Assembly (NCBI RefSeq): GCF_000963255.1
Contig: NZ_JYOV01000003.1
Span: 62,001-126,000 of the forward strand
Source: Streptococcus infantis
Lineage (GTDB): Bacteria > Bacillota > Bacilli > Lactobacillales > Streptococcaceae
Reading direction: 5' to 3'
DNA length: 64,000 bases
The position numbers and the translations under genes are program-made. Shown piece by piece: positions 28,625-38,215 of this stretch. The notes under the pieces are model-generated. The model was given only the letters and a program-made list of their open reading frames with translations, was not told the DNA's origin and did no database searches. Within the stretch, counting starts at the first letter, position 1, and each line of letters opens with the position of its first letter.

Positions 28625-28653
28625 AGTATAGCACAAACAGAAAACGGTTGCAA
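28625..28653 (-). promoter_or_regulatory. malX promoter
   Basis: On the minus strand TTGCAA (28648-28653) is 17 bases from TATACT (28625-28630). An additional CRE-like half site, AAACGGTTGCAA, covers its -35. Confidence 0.75.
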
Positions 28654-28879
28654 GTCTTTTTTTAGAAAAAAATTTAAAAAGCTTGTGACTAGCTAATTCC
28701 TAAAATTGTTTGTATAATAGAAGAGAAAGATGTAATCGTGTAAATTTCGATTCAAAAATAATTGAAGGGAAACGATTGCATGATTAGGATGATGATTAAA
28801 AGGGTATTAAAAATAAGAATATAGTAACTTGAAAGTTTGTCAAAAAAGATTAAACAATAAAAAGTTTTTTTAAAAACGC

Positions 28880-28908
28880 TTGCATTTATTTTAGAAATGG
28901 GTTATACT
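28880..28908 (+). promoter_or_regulatory. malQ-malP promoter
   Basis: TTGCAT (28880-28885), a 17-base spacer and TATACT (28903-28908). The -35 is part of AAACGCTTGCAT, another CRE-like sequence. The 28654-28879 stretch between the two promoters is AT-rich and contains one more partial site (GGAAACGATTGCATG). Confidence 0.75.
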
Positions 28909-28915
28909 TTACATA

Positions 28916-28931
28916 GCGCAAACGTTTGCGC
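28916..28931. promoter_or_regulatory. MalR operator for malQP
   Basis: GCGCAAACGTTTGCGC is a perfect 16-bp palindrome placed at the predicted transcription start of malQ, so bound repressor would block initiation. It shares the CGCAAACGTTT core with the malX site. Confidence 0.8.
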
Positions 28932-28973
28932 ACAAATCTGAACAATTAATAAAAAAACACTTGAGGTGCTATT

Positions 28974-30491
28974 ATGAAGAAACGTCAAAGTGGTGTGTTG
29001 ATGCACATCTCATCACTTCCAGGAGCTTACGGAATCGGATCATTTGGTCAAAGCACCTATGATTTCGTTGACTTCTTGGTTCGCACTAAGCAACGCTACT
29101 GGCAAATCCTTCCTTTGGGAACAACAAGCTATGGTGACTCACCTTACCAATCATTCTCAGCTTTTGCAGGTAATACTCACTTTATCGATCTTGATATCTT
29201 GGTGGAGCAAGGTTTGTTGGAAGCAAGTGATCTTGAAGGTGTGGACTTTGGTAGCAACCCAACTGAAGTTGACTACGCTAAAATCTACTATGCACGTCGT
29301 CCGCTTCTAGAGAAAGCTGTCAAACGTTTCCTTGAAGCCGGAGATGTCAAAGACTTCGAAAAATTTGCTCAAGAAAATCAATCATGGCTTGAACTATTTG
29401 CAGAGTATATGGCTATCAAGGAGCATTTTGATAATCTTGCTTGGACAGAATGGCCAGATGCAGATGCCCGTGCTCGTAAAGCTTCAACTCTTGAAAGCTA
29501 CCGTGAGAAATTAGCTGACAAGCTTGTTTACCACCGCGTAACCCAATACCTTTTCTTCCAACAATGGTTGAAATTGAAAGCGTACGCTAACGAAAACCAC
29601 ATCGAGATTGTCGGTGATATGCCAATCTATGTAGCGGAAGATTCAAGCGACATGTGGGCTAATCCACATCTCTTCAAGACAGATGTCAACGGGAAAGCGA
29701 CTTGCATCGCAGGTTGCCCACCAGATGAATTCTCTGCTACTGGTCAGCTCTGGGGTAACCCAATCTATGACTGGGAAGCAATGGATCGCGATGGTTACAA
29801 ATGGTGGATTGAACGCTTGCGTGAAAGCTTTAAAATCTACGATATCGTGCGTATCGACCACTTCCGTGGATTTGAGTCTTATTGGGAAATCCCAGCTGGT
29901 TCTGAAACAGCAGCACCTGGTAAATGGGTGAAAGGACCTGACTACAAACTCTTTGCAGCGGTTAAAGAGGAGCTTGGTGACTTGAACATCATCGCAGAAG
30001 ACCTTGGATTCATGACAGACGAAGTTATCGAACTACGTGAACGCACTGGATTCCCAGGAATGAAAGTCCTTCAATTTGCCTTCAACCCAGAGCACGAAAG
30101 TATCGACAGTCCACACTTGGCACCAGCCAACTCAGTTATGTACACAGGAACACACGATAACAACACTGTTCTTGGTTGGTATCGCAATGAAATCGACGAT
30201 CCAACTCGTGAGTACATGGCACGTTACACAAACCGCAAGGAATATGAAACAGTAGTACATGCTATGCTTCGTACAGCCTTCTCATCAGTAAGCTTCATGA
30301 CGATTGCAACTATGCAAGATTTGCTAGAGTTGGATGGTTCAGCTCGTATGAACTTCCCATCTACTCTTGGTGGAAACTGGTCATGGCGTATGACAGAGGA
30401 TCAATTGACTCCTGCTGTCGAAGAAACTTTGCTTGACTTGACTACAATTTATCGCCGAATCAATGAAAATTTGGTAGAATTAAAGAAATAA
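28974..30491 (+). CDS. malQ: 4-alpha-glucanotransferase (amylomaltase)
   Basis: A 505-residue GH77 disproportionating enzyme (malM in pneumococcus). It transfers glucan segments between maltodextrins, releasing glucose and making longer chains for MalP. Catalytic regions are visible: [12 protein letters not shown] with the nucleophile Asp, [12 protein letters not shown] with the acid/base Glu, and GTHDNNT with the third carboxylate. GAGGTGC precedes the ATG. It is 23 bases from malP. Confidence 0.95.
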   Translation: MKKRQSGVLMHISSLPGAYGIGSFGQSTYDFVDFLVRTKQRYWQILPLGTTSYGDSPYQSFSAFAGNTHFIDLDILVEQGLLEASDLEGVDFGSNPTEVDYAKIYYARRPLLEKAVKRFLEAGDVKDFEKFAQENQSWLELFAEYMAIKEHFDNLAWTEWPDADARARKASTLESYREKLADKLVYHRVTQYLFFQQWLKLKAYANENHIEIVGDMPIYVAEDSSDMWANPHLFKTDVNGKATCIAGCPPDEFSATGQLWGNPIYDWEAMDRDGYKWWIERLRESFKIYDIVRIDHFRGFESYWEIPAGSETAAPGKWVKGPDYKLFAAVKEELGDLNIIAEDLGFMTDEVIELRERTGFPGMKVLQFAFNPEHESIDSPHLAPANSVMYTGTHDNNTVLGWYRNEIDDPTREYMARYTNRKEYETVVHAMLRTAFSSVSFMTIATMQDLLELDGSARMNFPSTLGGNWSWRMTEDQLTPAVEETLLDLTTIYRRINENLVELKK

Positions 30492-30514
30492 GACATTATC
30501 AGGAGACACAAAAA

Positions 30515-32773
30515 ATGTTACCATTAAAAGAATTTGTACAAAATCGTTACAATAAATCTATCGCAGAATGTAGCAACGAAGAGCTTTACCTTGCTCTTCT
30601 TAACTACAGCAAACTAGCAAGCAGCCAAAAACCAGTCAACACTGGTAAGAAAAAAGTTTACTATATCTCAGCTGAGTTCTTGATTGGTAAACTCTTGTCA
30701 AATAACTTGATTAACCTTGGTCTTTATGACGAAGTTAAAAAAGAACTTGCTGACGCAGGTAAAGAGTTGATCGAAATCGAAGAAGTAGAATTGGAACCAT
30801 CACTTGGTAATGGTGGTTTGGGACGTTTGGCAGCCTGCTTTATTGACTCAATCGCTACACTTGGTTTGAATGGTGACGGTGTTGGTTTGAACTACCACTT
30901 TGGTCTTTTCCAACAAGTTCTTAAAAACAACCAACAAGAAACTATTCCTAACGCTTGGTTGACTGACCAAAACTGGTTGGTTCGCTCAAGCCGTAGCTAC
31001 CAAGTGCCATTTGCACACTTTACATTGACATCTACTCTTTACGATATCGATGTACCTGGTTACAAAACTGCTACGAAAAACCGCTTGCGTTTGTTTGACT
31101 TGGATTCAGTTGATTCATCTATCATTGAAGATGGCATTAACTTTGATAAGACAGACATCGCTCGCAACTTGACTCTTTTCCTTTACCCAGACGATAGCGA
31201 CAAACAAGGTGAATTGCTCCGTATCTTCCAACAATACTTCATGGTTTCAAACGGTGCACAATTGATCATCGATGAAGCAATCGAAAAAGGAAGCAACTTG
31301 CACGACCTTGCTGACTACGCAGTTGTACAAATCAACGATACTCACCCATCAATGGTGATTCCTGAATTGATCCGTCTTTTGACTGAACGTGGTATCGAAC
31401 TTGATGAAGCAATCTCTATCGTTCGTAGCATGACTGCTTACACAAACCACACAATCCTTGCTGAAGCCCTTGAAAAATGGCCTCTTGAATTCTTGGAAGA
31501 AGTGGTTCCTCACTTGGTACCAATCATCAAAGAATTGGATCGTCGTGTGAAAGCAGAATACAAAGACCCAGCTGTTCAAATCATCGATGAGAGCGGACGT
31601 GTTCACATGGCTCACATGGATATCCACTACGGATACAGCGTAAACGGGGTTGCGGCTCTTCACACTGAAATCTTGAAGAACTCAGAGTTGAAAGCTTTCT
31701 ACGACATCTACCCAGAAAAATTCAACAACAAAACAAACGGTATCACATTCCGTCGTTGGCTTATGCATGCTAACCCAAGCTTGTCTCACTACTTGGATGA
31801 AATCCTTGGACGCGAATGGCACCATGAAGCTTCTAAATTGGAAGACCTTCTTTCATACGAAGACAAGGCTGCTGTCAAAGAAAAATTGGAAAGCATCAAA
31901 GCTCACAACAAACGTAAATTGGCTCGTCACTTGAAAGAGCACCAAGGTGTGGAAATCAATACAAACTCTATCTTTGATATCCAAATCAAACGTCTTCACG
32001 AATACAAACGTCAACAAATGAACGCTTTGTATGTCATCCACAAATACTTGGACATCAAGGCTGGTAACATCCCTGCTCGTCCAATCACAGTATTCTTTGG
32101 TGGTAAAGCAGCTCCTGCCTACACTATCGCTCAAGACATCATCCACTTGATCCTTTGCTTGTCAGAAGTCATTGCCAACGATCCAGCAGTAGCTCCACAC
32201 TTGCAAGTGGTAATGGTTGAAAACTACAACGTTACTGCAGCAAGCTTCTTAATTCCAGCGTGTGATATCTCTGAACAAATCTCACTTGCTTCTAAAGAAG
32301 CTTCAGGTACTGGTAACATGAAATTCATGTTGAACGGAGCTTTGACTCTTGGTACTATGGACGGGGCTAACGTGGAAATCGCTGAGTTGGTTGGAGACGA
32401 AAACATCTACATCTTTGGTGAAGATTCAGAAACTGTTATCGACCTTTACGCAAAATCAGCTTACAAATCAAGCGAATTCTACGCTCGTAAAGCGATCAAA
32501 CCATTGGTTGACTTTATCGTGAGCGACGCTGTTCTTGCAGTTGGTAAGATTGAACGTTTGGAACGTCTTTATAACGAATTAATCAACAAAGACTGGTTCA
32601 TGACTCTTCTTGACTTGGAAGACTACATCAAAGTGAAAGAGCAAATGCTTGCTGACTACGAAGACCGTGACGCATGGTTGGATAAAGTCATCGTTAACAT
32701 TGCTAAAGCAGGATTCTTCTCATCTGACCGTACAATCGCTCAGTATAACGAAGATATCTGGCACTTGAACTAA
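30515..32773 (+). CDS. malP: Maltodextrin/glycogen phosphorylase
   Basis: A 752-residue GT35 phosphorylase. It releases glucose-1-phosphate from the non-reducing end of maltodextrins. Family marks include [16 protein letters not shown] near the N-terminus and the pyridoxal-phosphate lysine in [14 protein letters not shown]. Length is slightly under that of animal enzymes because the regulatory N-terminal extension is missing, as usual in bacteria. It works on MalQ products and is followed by a terminator. Confidence 0.95.
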   Translation: MLPLKEFVQNRYNKSIAECSNEELYLALLNYSKLASSQKPVNTGKKKVYYISAEFLIGKLLSNNLINLGLYDEVKKELADAGKELIEIEEVELEPSLGNGGLGRLAACFIDSIATLGLNGDGVGLNYHFGLFQQVLKNNQQETIPNAWLTDQNWLVRSSRSYQVPFAHFTLTSTLYDIDVPGYKTATKNRLRLFDLDSVDSSIIEDGINFDKTDIARNLTLFLYPDDSDKQGELLRIFQQYFMVSNGAQLIIDEAIEKGSNLHDLADYAVVQINDTHPSMVIPELIRLLTERGIELDEAISIVRSMTAYTNHTILAEALEKWPLEFLEEVVPHLVPIIKELDRRVKAEYKDPAVQIIDESGRVHMAHMDIHYGYSVNGVAALHTEILKNSELKAFYDIYPEKFNNKTNGITFRRWLMHANPSLSHYLDEILGREWHHEASKLEDLLSYEDKAAVKEKLESIKAHNKRKLARHLKEHQGVEINTNSIFDIQIKRLHEYKRQQMNALYVIHKYLDIKAGNIPARPITVFFGGKAAPAYTIAQDIIHLILCLSEVIANDPAVAPHLQVVMVENYNVTAASFLIPACDISEQISLASKEASGTGNMKFMLNGALTLGTMDGANVEIAELVGDENIYIFGEDSETVIDLYAKSAYKSSEFYARKAIKPLVDFIVSDAVLAVGKIERLERLYNELINKDWFMTLLDLEDYIKVKEQMLADYEDRDAWLDKVIVNIAKAGFFSSDRTIAQYNEDIWHLN

Positions 32774-32811
32774 GATATACAATTTAATAGTTATTACACT
32801 ATCTAGCAAAA

Positions 32812-32845
32812 AAAGCGAGTTTCAATTGAAATTCGCTTTTTTTTT
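32812..32845 (+). terminator. Terminator after malP
   Basis: AAAGCGA...TCGCTTT with a near-palindromic centre TTTCAATTGAAA, then eight or more T. The remaining bases to 33042 hold another perfect 8-bp inverted repeat (CTAAGAAG / CTTCTTAG near 32932-32968) of unknown role. Confidence 0.85.
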
Positions 32846-33042
32846 AATGTTATGGACTTGAGGTTGACTGGTCTCAAAAGAAAAAATAATTTGTCAATAA
32901 TTTCTAGCCTTAAAAATCAAACCTAGAGAACACTAAGAAGGCTGATTAAGTCTAAGGTTCTTCTTAGCTGTACCTCAAATTTCTTGTATTCGTTTACAAA
33001 TAGTATTATAATAGTATTATAGTAAAGAAAGAGGGTGTTTTT

Positions 33043-33249
33043 ATGTGGAAAAAATATTTTTCAAAATATAAATGGACTGATTTATTTTGGATTCTTTTTG
33101 TAATTGGAGCATGCCTCTTGACGGGTAATAGTTCTTCGTTTCCACTGACTCATCAAGAAATCTCTTTTCATGGATGTTGTTATGGGACATCACTTGCCTT
33201 ATATCACTTGCTATTTATTGATAAATTTGTCATTTCAAATCGAAAATAA
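33043..33249 (+). CDS. Small hypothetical membrane protein
   Basis: A 68-residue frame with one clear hydrophobic helix (residues about 13-27) and a second moderate one at 45-58, two adjacent cysteines (GCCYG) and a basic end. An AT-rich promoter-like TATTATAAT repeat lies just upstream and GAGGGTG precedes the ATG. It is enclosed by terminators on both sides, which favours a real monocistronic gene. Family unknown. Confidence 0.55.
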   Translation: MWKKYFSKYKWTDLFWILFVIGACLLTGNSSSFPLTHQEISFHGCCYGTSLALYHLLFIDKFVISNRK

Positions 33250-33308
33250 ATGGAGAGGTAAAAATTTTTTATACTTTTCGGAAAGACAGTGAAAAATCGT
33301 TTTTTAAA

Positions 33309-33336
33309 CCCGCATCTCAAGAAGAGGTGCGGGCTT
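33309..33336. terminator. Terminator between small ORF and rlmA
   Basis: CCCGCATCTC pairs with GAGGTGCGGG (one mismatch), followed by CTTTG; it can serve both converging genes. Confidence 0.7.
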
Positions 33337-33357
33337 TGTAGTATCTCAAAAATTTAT

Positions 33358-34206
33358 TTACAGTGCTTTTCCGACCAGAATCTCTGCTTCGATGGTAATC
33401 TCTGTCAGTTGGCTCCAATCAATCTTGCTTTGGTCAACGTGAAAGAGGAGGGGTGTCATGCTGAGTAAAGCTTGTCTTTGCTCTGCGGTGATGGATTTGG
33501 TCAGGGAAGCAGCCTGGATAGATTGGATGCTGAAATATTCTTGGAAGTGTACCTTGATATCTTGGTTGGAATAGTCCTTCTTTGTCAGCTGGTCCTGTAC
33601 TATTTGGCGGATTTCCTTGAGGTGGTTTTCGGTAGGGATGACCTTGATTAAGATACCATCTTTTGATAAAACTCGTTGAAATTCTCCATAATTTGCAGGA
33701 GAGAAGATATCAAGAAGGATATTCATGCTAGCGTCTTTTATAGGAAGTTGAGTCAGGTCACCGACAAACCAATTGACTGCCCAGTTGGGTTCGCTCTTGG
33801 CAGCGATTTGGACCGAATCTTTTGAAATATCAAAGGCATAGAAGATCTTGTCAGGGTGCACTTCCTGAAGTTTGCGAGAGTAGAAGCCTTCGCCACAGCC
33901 GATATCTAAAATTGTTTTGGCAGTTTTTGAACTTGCAATTAAATCAGAGATGGCATCTAGAATAGTTTGGTAAAAGCCAGCTTCTAGGATTTGCTGGCGA
34001 TTTTGAAAGTTTTCTTTATCGTAGTTGGCGGATTGTTTGATTTGAGGGGCAAGATTGACATAGCCGAATTTTGCTAGGTCAAAAGAATGCCGATTCTCAC
34101 ATTTAAGACTAGACTCTACCAAGGTCAGATTTTCTTGGCAGATAGGGCAGGCAAAGGCACTAGCAGAAGCAAAGCGCTGGAGTTTGGGTTTGAGGTTTGT
34201 ATTCAT
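33358..34206 (-). CDS. rlmA: 23S rRNA (guanine-N1)-methyltransferase RlmA(II)
   Basis: A 282-residue SAM-dependent methyltransferase with an N-terminal zinc-binding domain (CPIC...C..H, residues 20-40) and the SAM motif ILDIGCGEGFYS. In streptococci RlmA(II) methylates G748 of 23S rRNA in the exit tunnel, a modification that affects telithromycin binding. The combination of zinc domain and class I methyltransferase is diagnostic for the RlmA family; the specific position is inferred from genus. Confidence 0.88.
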   Translation of the reverse strand: MNTNLKPKLQRFASASAFACPICQENLTLVESSLKCENRHSFDLAKFGYVNLAPQIKQSANYDKENFQNRQQILEAGFYQTILDAISDLIASSKTAKTILDIGCGEGFYSRKLQEVHPDKIFYAFDISKDSVQIAAKSEPNWAVNWFVGDLTQLPIKDASMNILLDIFSPANYGEFQRVLSKDGILIKVIPTENHLKEIRQIVQDQLTKKDYSNQDIKVHFQEYFSIQSIQAASLTKSITAEQRQALLSMTPLLFHVDQSKIDWSQLTEITIEAEILVGKAL

Positions 34207-34330
34207 AGTTTAAGTGTATCAAAAGAGGCAAATGAAAGCAACTTTAGGAATAAGTAAATGGGAGATTCAGTAGAAATAAAACTAATTCTCCAATTTATAG
34301 AATGAAATTGCTTTTATATCTAAATTGCTA

Positions 34331-34336
34331 TATAAT
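34331..34336 (+). promoter_or_regulatory. Promoter of the DUF6110/P-type ATPase pair
   Basis: TATAAT (34331-34336) with TTGCTT about 17-18 bases upstream; the ATG follows after AAGGAGG. Confidence 0.6.
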
Positions 34337-34357
34337 AATGATAAGGAGGAAATAAGT

Positions 34358-34636
34358 ATGTTAAAAGAAGTACTAACCGTTGCAAAAGTTGCGAAAAAAT
34401 CATCACTCTTTTTGGGTGGTGTCGCATTTGGTACCCTTGGTTTGAAAATCTTAGCAAGTAAGGAAGCTAAAAAAGGTTATTCTAAAGCTTTGGCTAAGGC
34501 TTACAAGTTGAAAGACGGGCTAGATGCATCTGTTTCTGTTGTGAAACAACATGGAGACGATGTCTTGCAAGATGCCAAATATTTGTACGAGCAAGAGAAA
34601 AAAGAAGAGCAATTAGATAGCCTTATAGGAGAATAA
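34358..34636 (+). CDS. DUF6110-like small membrane-associated protein
   Basis: A 92-residue protein with an N-terminal hydrophobic helix (about residues 14-32) followed by charged helices with coiled-coil character. It starts at ATG 34358 behind AAGGAGG; a longer in-frame start lies upstream of that site and is rejected. It is separated by one base from the P-type ATPase gene and is regularly paired with it in streptococci, so it may be an accessory or membrane-recruiting factor. Function unknown. Confidence 0.7.
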   Translation: MLKEVLTVAKVAKKSSLFLGGVAFGTLGLKILASKEAKKGYSKALAKAYKLKDGLDASVSVVKQHGDDVLQDAKYLYEQEKKEEQLDSLIGE

Positions 34637-34637
34637 T

Positions 34638-36698
34638 ATGTCTTTTAAAGTGCTACATAGAGGATACCAACATATCCGACTATCATCTTCTTTTTCACTC
34701 ACCTTGGATATTCAAGACTATCTTCGTTCCTTGGCGAGAGATGAAAAGGGGATTGAGTCTATCCAGTTTTACATGGATCAACAGCACTTTACTCTACGCA
34801 TAAAAGAAGGCTTTTCTGTATTAGATAATGCAGAAGCCTTTTTAAAAAGAATTGATAAAGGGAAAGTTTCTGAGTTGATGACTCTTCCCATTCGTAGAGA
34901 AGAGAGTGCTTATTCTATTGTTTCAGGTGCAGCGATTAAGCGTGTACTTTTTCGTAGTTTTGTGCCGTATCCTATTCGCTATATATGGACTTGTTATCAG
35001 GCTTTGGGTTATATTAGAGAAGCCTATCAAACACTAGCGCGTAAGGAACTAACGATGGAGGTCTTGGACTGTTCGGCGATTTTATTGTCCTTGTTTATGA
35101 ACCAATCCAAGACAGCTAGCAATATCATGTTTATGCTTGATTTGGGGAATCATTTAGATCAGTGGTCCTTGAAAAAAACTGCAACAGATTTAGAACAGAG
35201 TCTTCTTGCAAAAGAGAGCGATGTATTCCTAGTACAGGGTGATACGGTCGTTAGTATCAAGAGTTCCAATGTTCAAATAGGAGATGTCTTGGTATTATCT
35301 CAAGGAAATGAAATTCTGTTTGATGGACAAGTAGTTTCAGGTTTAGGTATGGTCAACGAAAGTTCCTTGACGGGAGAGAGTTTTCCAGTTGAAAAAAGAG
35401 AGTCTGATTTGGTTTGTGCAAATACAGTATTAGAAACTGGAGAGTTACGCATTCGTGTAACCGATAATCAGATGAACAGCCGGATTTTACAACTGATTGA
35501 GTTGATGAAGAAATCTGAAGAAAACAAGAAAACGAAACAACGCTATTTCATCAAAATGGCGGATAAGGTCGTCAAATATAATTTCTTGGGGGCTGGTCTG
35601 ACTTACCTATTAACAGGTTCTTTTTCTAAGGCTATTTCTTTCCTATTGGTCGATTTCTCCTGCGCTTTGAAAATCTCTACTCCTGTAGCTTATTTGACAG
35701 CTATCAAGGAGGGGTTGAACCGTGAAATGGTGATTAAGGATGGGGCTGTTCTGGAGAAATATCTGGAAGTTGATACTTTCTTATTTGATAAGACGGGAAC
35801 AATCACAACTAGCTATCCGATAGTTGAAAAGGTGTTACCTTTTGGAGACAATAGTGAGGAAGATATTCTCAGAATCAGTGCCTGTCTTGAGGAACACATT
35901 TATCATCCTATTGCTAATGCCATCGTCAAGCAAGCCGAGATAGAGGGAATTGAACATGAGGAAATGCATGGGAAACTCCAATATATCGCAAGTAAGGGGA
36001 TCAAATCTCATATAGATGGCCAACCAGTTCTTATTGGGAATTATGTCTTGATGCAGGATGAGCAGATTCATATCAGTTCAGAACAAAATGCTTTAATTGA
36101 AGAGTACAAGAGTCACTACAATCTCTTATTCTTAGCCTACCAGAATGAATTGATTGGAATGTTCTGTATTCATACTCCTTTGAGAAAAGAAGCAAAAGCA
36201 GCCTTGGAGAAACTTAAGGCACAAGGGAAAAAATTGATTCTGGCAACAGGGGACACCCTGGTTAGGACAGAGGAATTAGTCAAAGATTTGCCCTTTGATC
36301 AGGTCTATACAGACTTGAAACCTGATGGGAAATTTGAGTTAGTAGAGGAACTGCAGAAAGCAGGTCACACTATTTTGATGGTTGGAGATGGATTGAATGA
36401 CTCAGCGGCTCTAACCCTATCAGATATCGGTGTGGTGATGAATGAGAGTGCAGATATTTCTAAGCAGATGAGTGATATCTTATTGTTAGATAATCGCTTG
36501 GATTTCTTCCAAGAGTTGGATTCGCTATCATCATCTTTGCAAACACTCATCAAGAAGAATATTCAAGATACCGTTGTCGTAAATAGTAGTTTGATTGGCT
36601 TTGGCTTGTTTAACTGGCTCAGCCCTTCAAATCTTTCTATCTTACATAATCTAACAACCTTACGCATTGTACTGCGTAGCCTGTCTATTAAGGGATAG
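34638..36698 (+). CDS. P1B-like cation-transporting P-type ATPase with unusual metal motif
   Basis: A 686-residue P-type ATPase. Actuator-domain TGES (SSLTGESFPV), phosphorylation site DKTGT and hinge VGDGLNDSAAL are intact. The N-terminal 100 residues are not a classical CxxC heavy-metal domain. The membrane motif that in P1B pumps is CPC or SPC reads FSCALKISTP, so the proline before the cysteine is replaced. Transported ion unknown; iron, manganese or zinc export are possibilities. Co-transcribed with the DUF6110 gene. Confidence 0.85.
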   Translation: MSFKVLHRGYQHIRLSSSFSLTLDIQDYLRSLARDEKGIESIQFYMDQQHFTLRIKEGFSVLDNAEAFLKRIDKGKVSELMTLPIRREESAYSIVSGAAIKRVLFRSFVPYPIRYIWTCYQALGYIREAYQTLARKELTMEVLDCSAILLSLFMNQSKTASNIMFMLDLGNHLDQWSLKKTATDLEQSLLAKESDVFLVQGDTVVSIKSSNVQIGDVLVLSQGNEILFDGQVVSGLGMVNESSLTGESFPVEKRESDLVCANTVLETGELRIRVTDNQMNSRILQLIELMKKSEENKKTKQRYFIKMADKVVKYNFLGAGLTYLLTGSFSKAISFLLVDFSCALKISTPVAYLTAIKEGLNREMVIKDGAVLEKYLEVDTFLFDKTGTITTSYPIVEKVLPFGDNSEEDILRISACLEEHIYHPIANAIVKQAEIEGIEHEEMHGKLQYIASKGIKSHIDGQPVLIGNYVLMQDEQIHISSEQNALIEEYKSHYNLLFLAYQNELIGMFCIHTPLRKEAKAALEKLKAQGKKLILATGDTLVRTEELVKDLPFDQVYTDLKPDGKFELVEELQKAGHTILMVGDGLNDSAALTLSDIGVVMNESADISKQMSDILLLDNRLDFFQELDSLSSSLQTLIKKNIQDTVVVNSSLIGFGLFNWLSPSNLSILHNLTTLRIVLRSLSIKG

Positions 36699-36718
36699 GT
36701 GGGGACTATTCACAGCAA

Positions 36719-36751
36719 AAAGGAGTTACCTTTATCGAGGTTAACTCCTTT
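36719..36751. terminator. Bidirectional terminator, ATPase/tyrS
   Basis: AAAGGAGTTA pairs with TAACTCCTTT (10 bp, perfect) between converging genes. Confidence 0.85.
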
Positions 36752-36775
36752 GTTTATAGGTAAATGTTGAACAAT

Positions 36776-38032
36776 TTAGTAAGTCAATACAAAATATTTT
36801 TTCTTACCGCGACGGATAACGGTCAATTCATTTTCTAATTTATCGCTATCGCTCAAGACATAGTCAAGGTCTTGGATACGGTCGCCGTTGACGTAGATGG
36901 CACCGTTTTGAACATCTTCACGGGCTTGACGTTTTGAGTTAACCACGCCAGAAGATACAAGAAGTTCAACGATGTTGTGATTTTCGTCTGCTTGTACTTG
37001 GTAGTTTGGCACGCCACGAAGTCCTTGTTTGAGTTCTTTGACAGAAAGGTTTTTGATATTTCCTGCAAAGAGTTGTTCAGTGATGTTAAGGGCTTCTTTG
37101 TAAGCTTCTTCTCCGTGAACAAGAGTCACAACTTCACGAGCGAGGACTTTTTGAGCCAAGCGTTCGTGTGGAGCTGCTTCAAATTGTTTGCGGATGTCTT
37201 CAATCTCATCAAGTGACAAGAAAGTAAAGATTTTCAAGAAGCGAACAGCGTCAGCGTCCATAACATTCATCCAGAATTGGTACATTTCGTATGGAGAAGT
37301 CTTTTCAGGGTTGAGCCAAACAGCATTTCCTTCTGATTTACCAAATTTCTTACCAGTTGCGTCTGTGATGAGTGGAACAGTGATTACGTGACCAGTCTTG
37401 TCAGCCTTACGACGAAGCAATTCTGTACCAGCTGTCATATTTCCCCATTGGTCAGAACCACCGATTTGGAGGGTTACATTGTGCTCTTGGTTAAGGACAA
37501 AGAAGTCGTAACCTTGCATGATTTGGTAGGCAAATTCTGTGTAAGAAATCCCTGTTTCAATCCGTTTTTTAACAGACTCCTTGCTCATCATGTAGTTGAC
37601 AGTGAAGTATTTTCCGATATCACGGAGGAAATCAATGAAGCTGATGCTGCCAAACCAGTCGTAGTTGTTGACCATGACAGCTTTGTTTTCACCATTTTCA
37701 AAATCAAGAAAGCGAGAAAGTTGTCCTTGGATAGACTTGACCCAGCCATCTACTGTGTCTTTTGTTTGGAGACTACGCTCAGCATCTTTGAAGGACGGAT
37801 CTCCGATGAGACCTGTAGCACCGCCAACGAGCGCATAAGGTTTGTGACCTGCTAACTGCAAGCGACGACTTGTCAAGATTGCGACAAGGTGGCCTAGGTG
37901 AAGGCTGTCAGCAGTTGGATCGTAGCCAGTATAATAAGAAACTTGACCTTCTTCTAGGGCTTTACGCAAAGCTTCTTCATCAGTCGTTTGAAAAATCAAA
38001 CCACGCTCTTTTAGCTCATCAAAAATGTGCAT
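36776..38032 (-). CDS. tyrS: Tyrosyl-tRNA synthetase
   Basis: A 418-residue class I synthetase. The HIGH-like motif is HLGH (in DSLHLGHL), the KMSKS-like loop is KFGKS ([13 protein letters not shown]), and the C-terminal residues about 350-418 form an S4 RNA-binding domain. It charges tRNA-Tyr. Its promoter is the extended -10 type on the minus strand; no T-box leader fits in the 5' region. Confidence 0.96.
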   Translation of the reverse strand: MHIFDELKERGLIFQTTDEEALRKALEEGQVSYYTGYDPTADSLHLGHLVAILTSRRLQLAGHKPYALVGGATGLIGDPSFKDAERSLQTKDTVDGWVKSIQGQLSRFLDFENGENKAVMVNNYDWFGSISFIDFLRDIGKYFTVNYMMSKESVKKRIETGISYTEFAYQIMQGYDFFVLNQEHNVTLQIGGSDQWGNMTAGTELLRRKADKTGHVITVPLITDATGKKFGKSEGNAVWLNPEKTSPYEMYQFWMNVMDADAVRFLKIFTFLSLDEIEDIRKQFEAAPHERLAQKVLAREVVTLVHGEEAYKEALNITEQLFAGNIKNLSVKELKQGLRGVPNYQVQADENHNIVELLVSSGVVNSKRQAREDVQNGAIYVNGDRIQDLDYVLSDSDKLENELTVIRRGKKKYFVLTY

Positions 38033-38068
38033 GTGTCTTTTCTCCTTTTTAAAATATTGTTTCTACCT

Positions 38069-38077
38069 ATTTTACCA
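38069..38077 (-). promoter_or_regulatory. Extended -10 promoter of tyrS
   Basis: Minus-strand TGGTAAAAT, 37 bases before the tyrS ATG; the same core as hisS and aspS. Confidence 0.6.
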
Positions 38078-38150
38078 CAAACTTGGCAAATAACCTAGTA
38101 AAATCGGGAAGAAAGTTGCTACTCGGACTTTTTTGGAAACGAGTGAAATA

Positions 38151-38159
38151 TGGTATAAT
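38151..38159 (+). promoter_or_regulatory. Extended -10 promoter of mutL
   Basis: TGGTATAAT (TATAAT at 38154-38159), 57 bases before the mutL ATG. Confidence 0.6.
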
Positions 38160-38215
38160 AGCACTAGCTTATTTTCAGAGAAATAGATAAAAATAGTTGA
38201 GAAAGGGGCTGGAAA

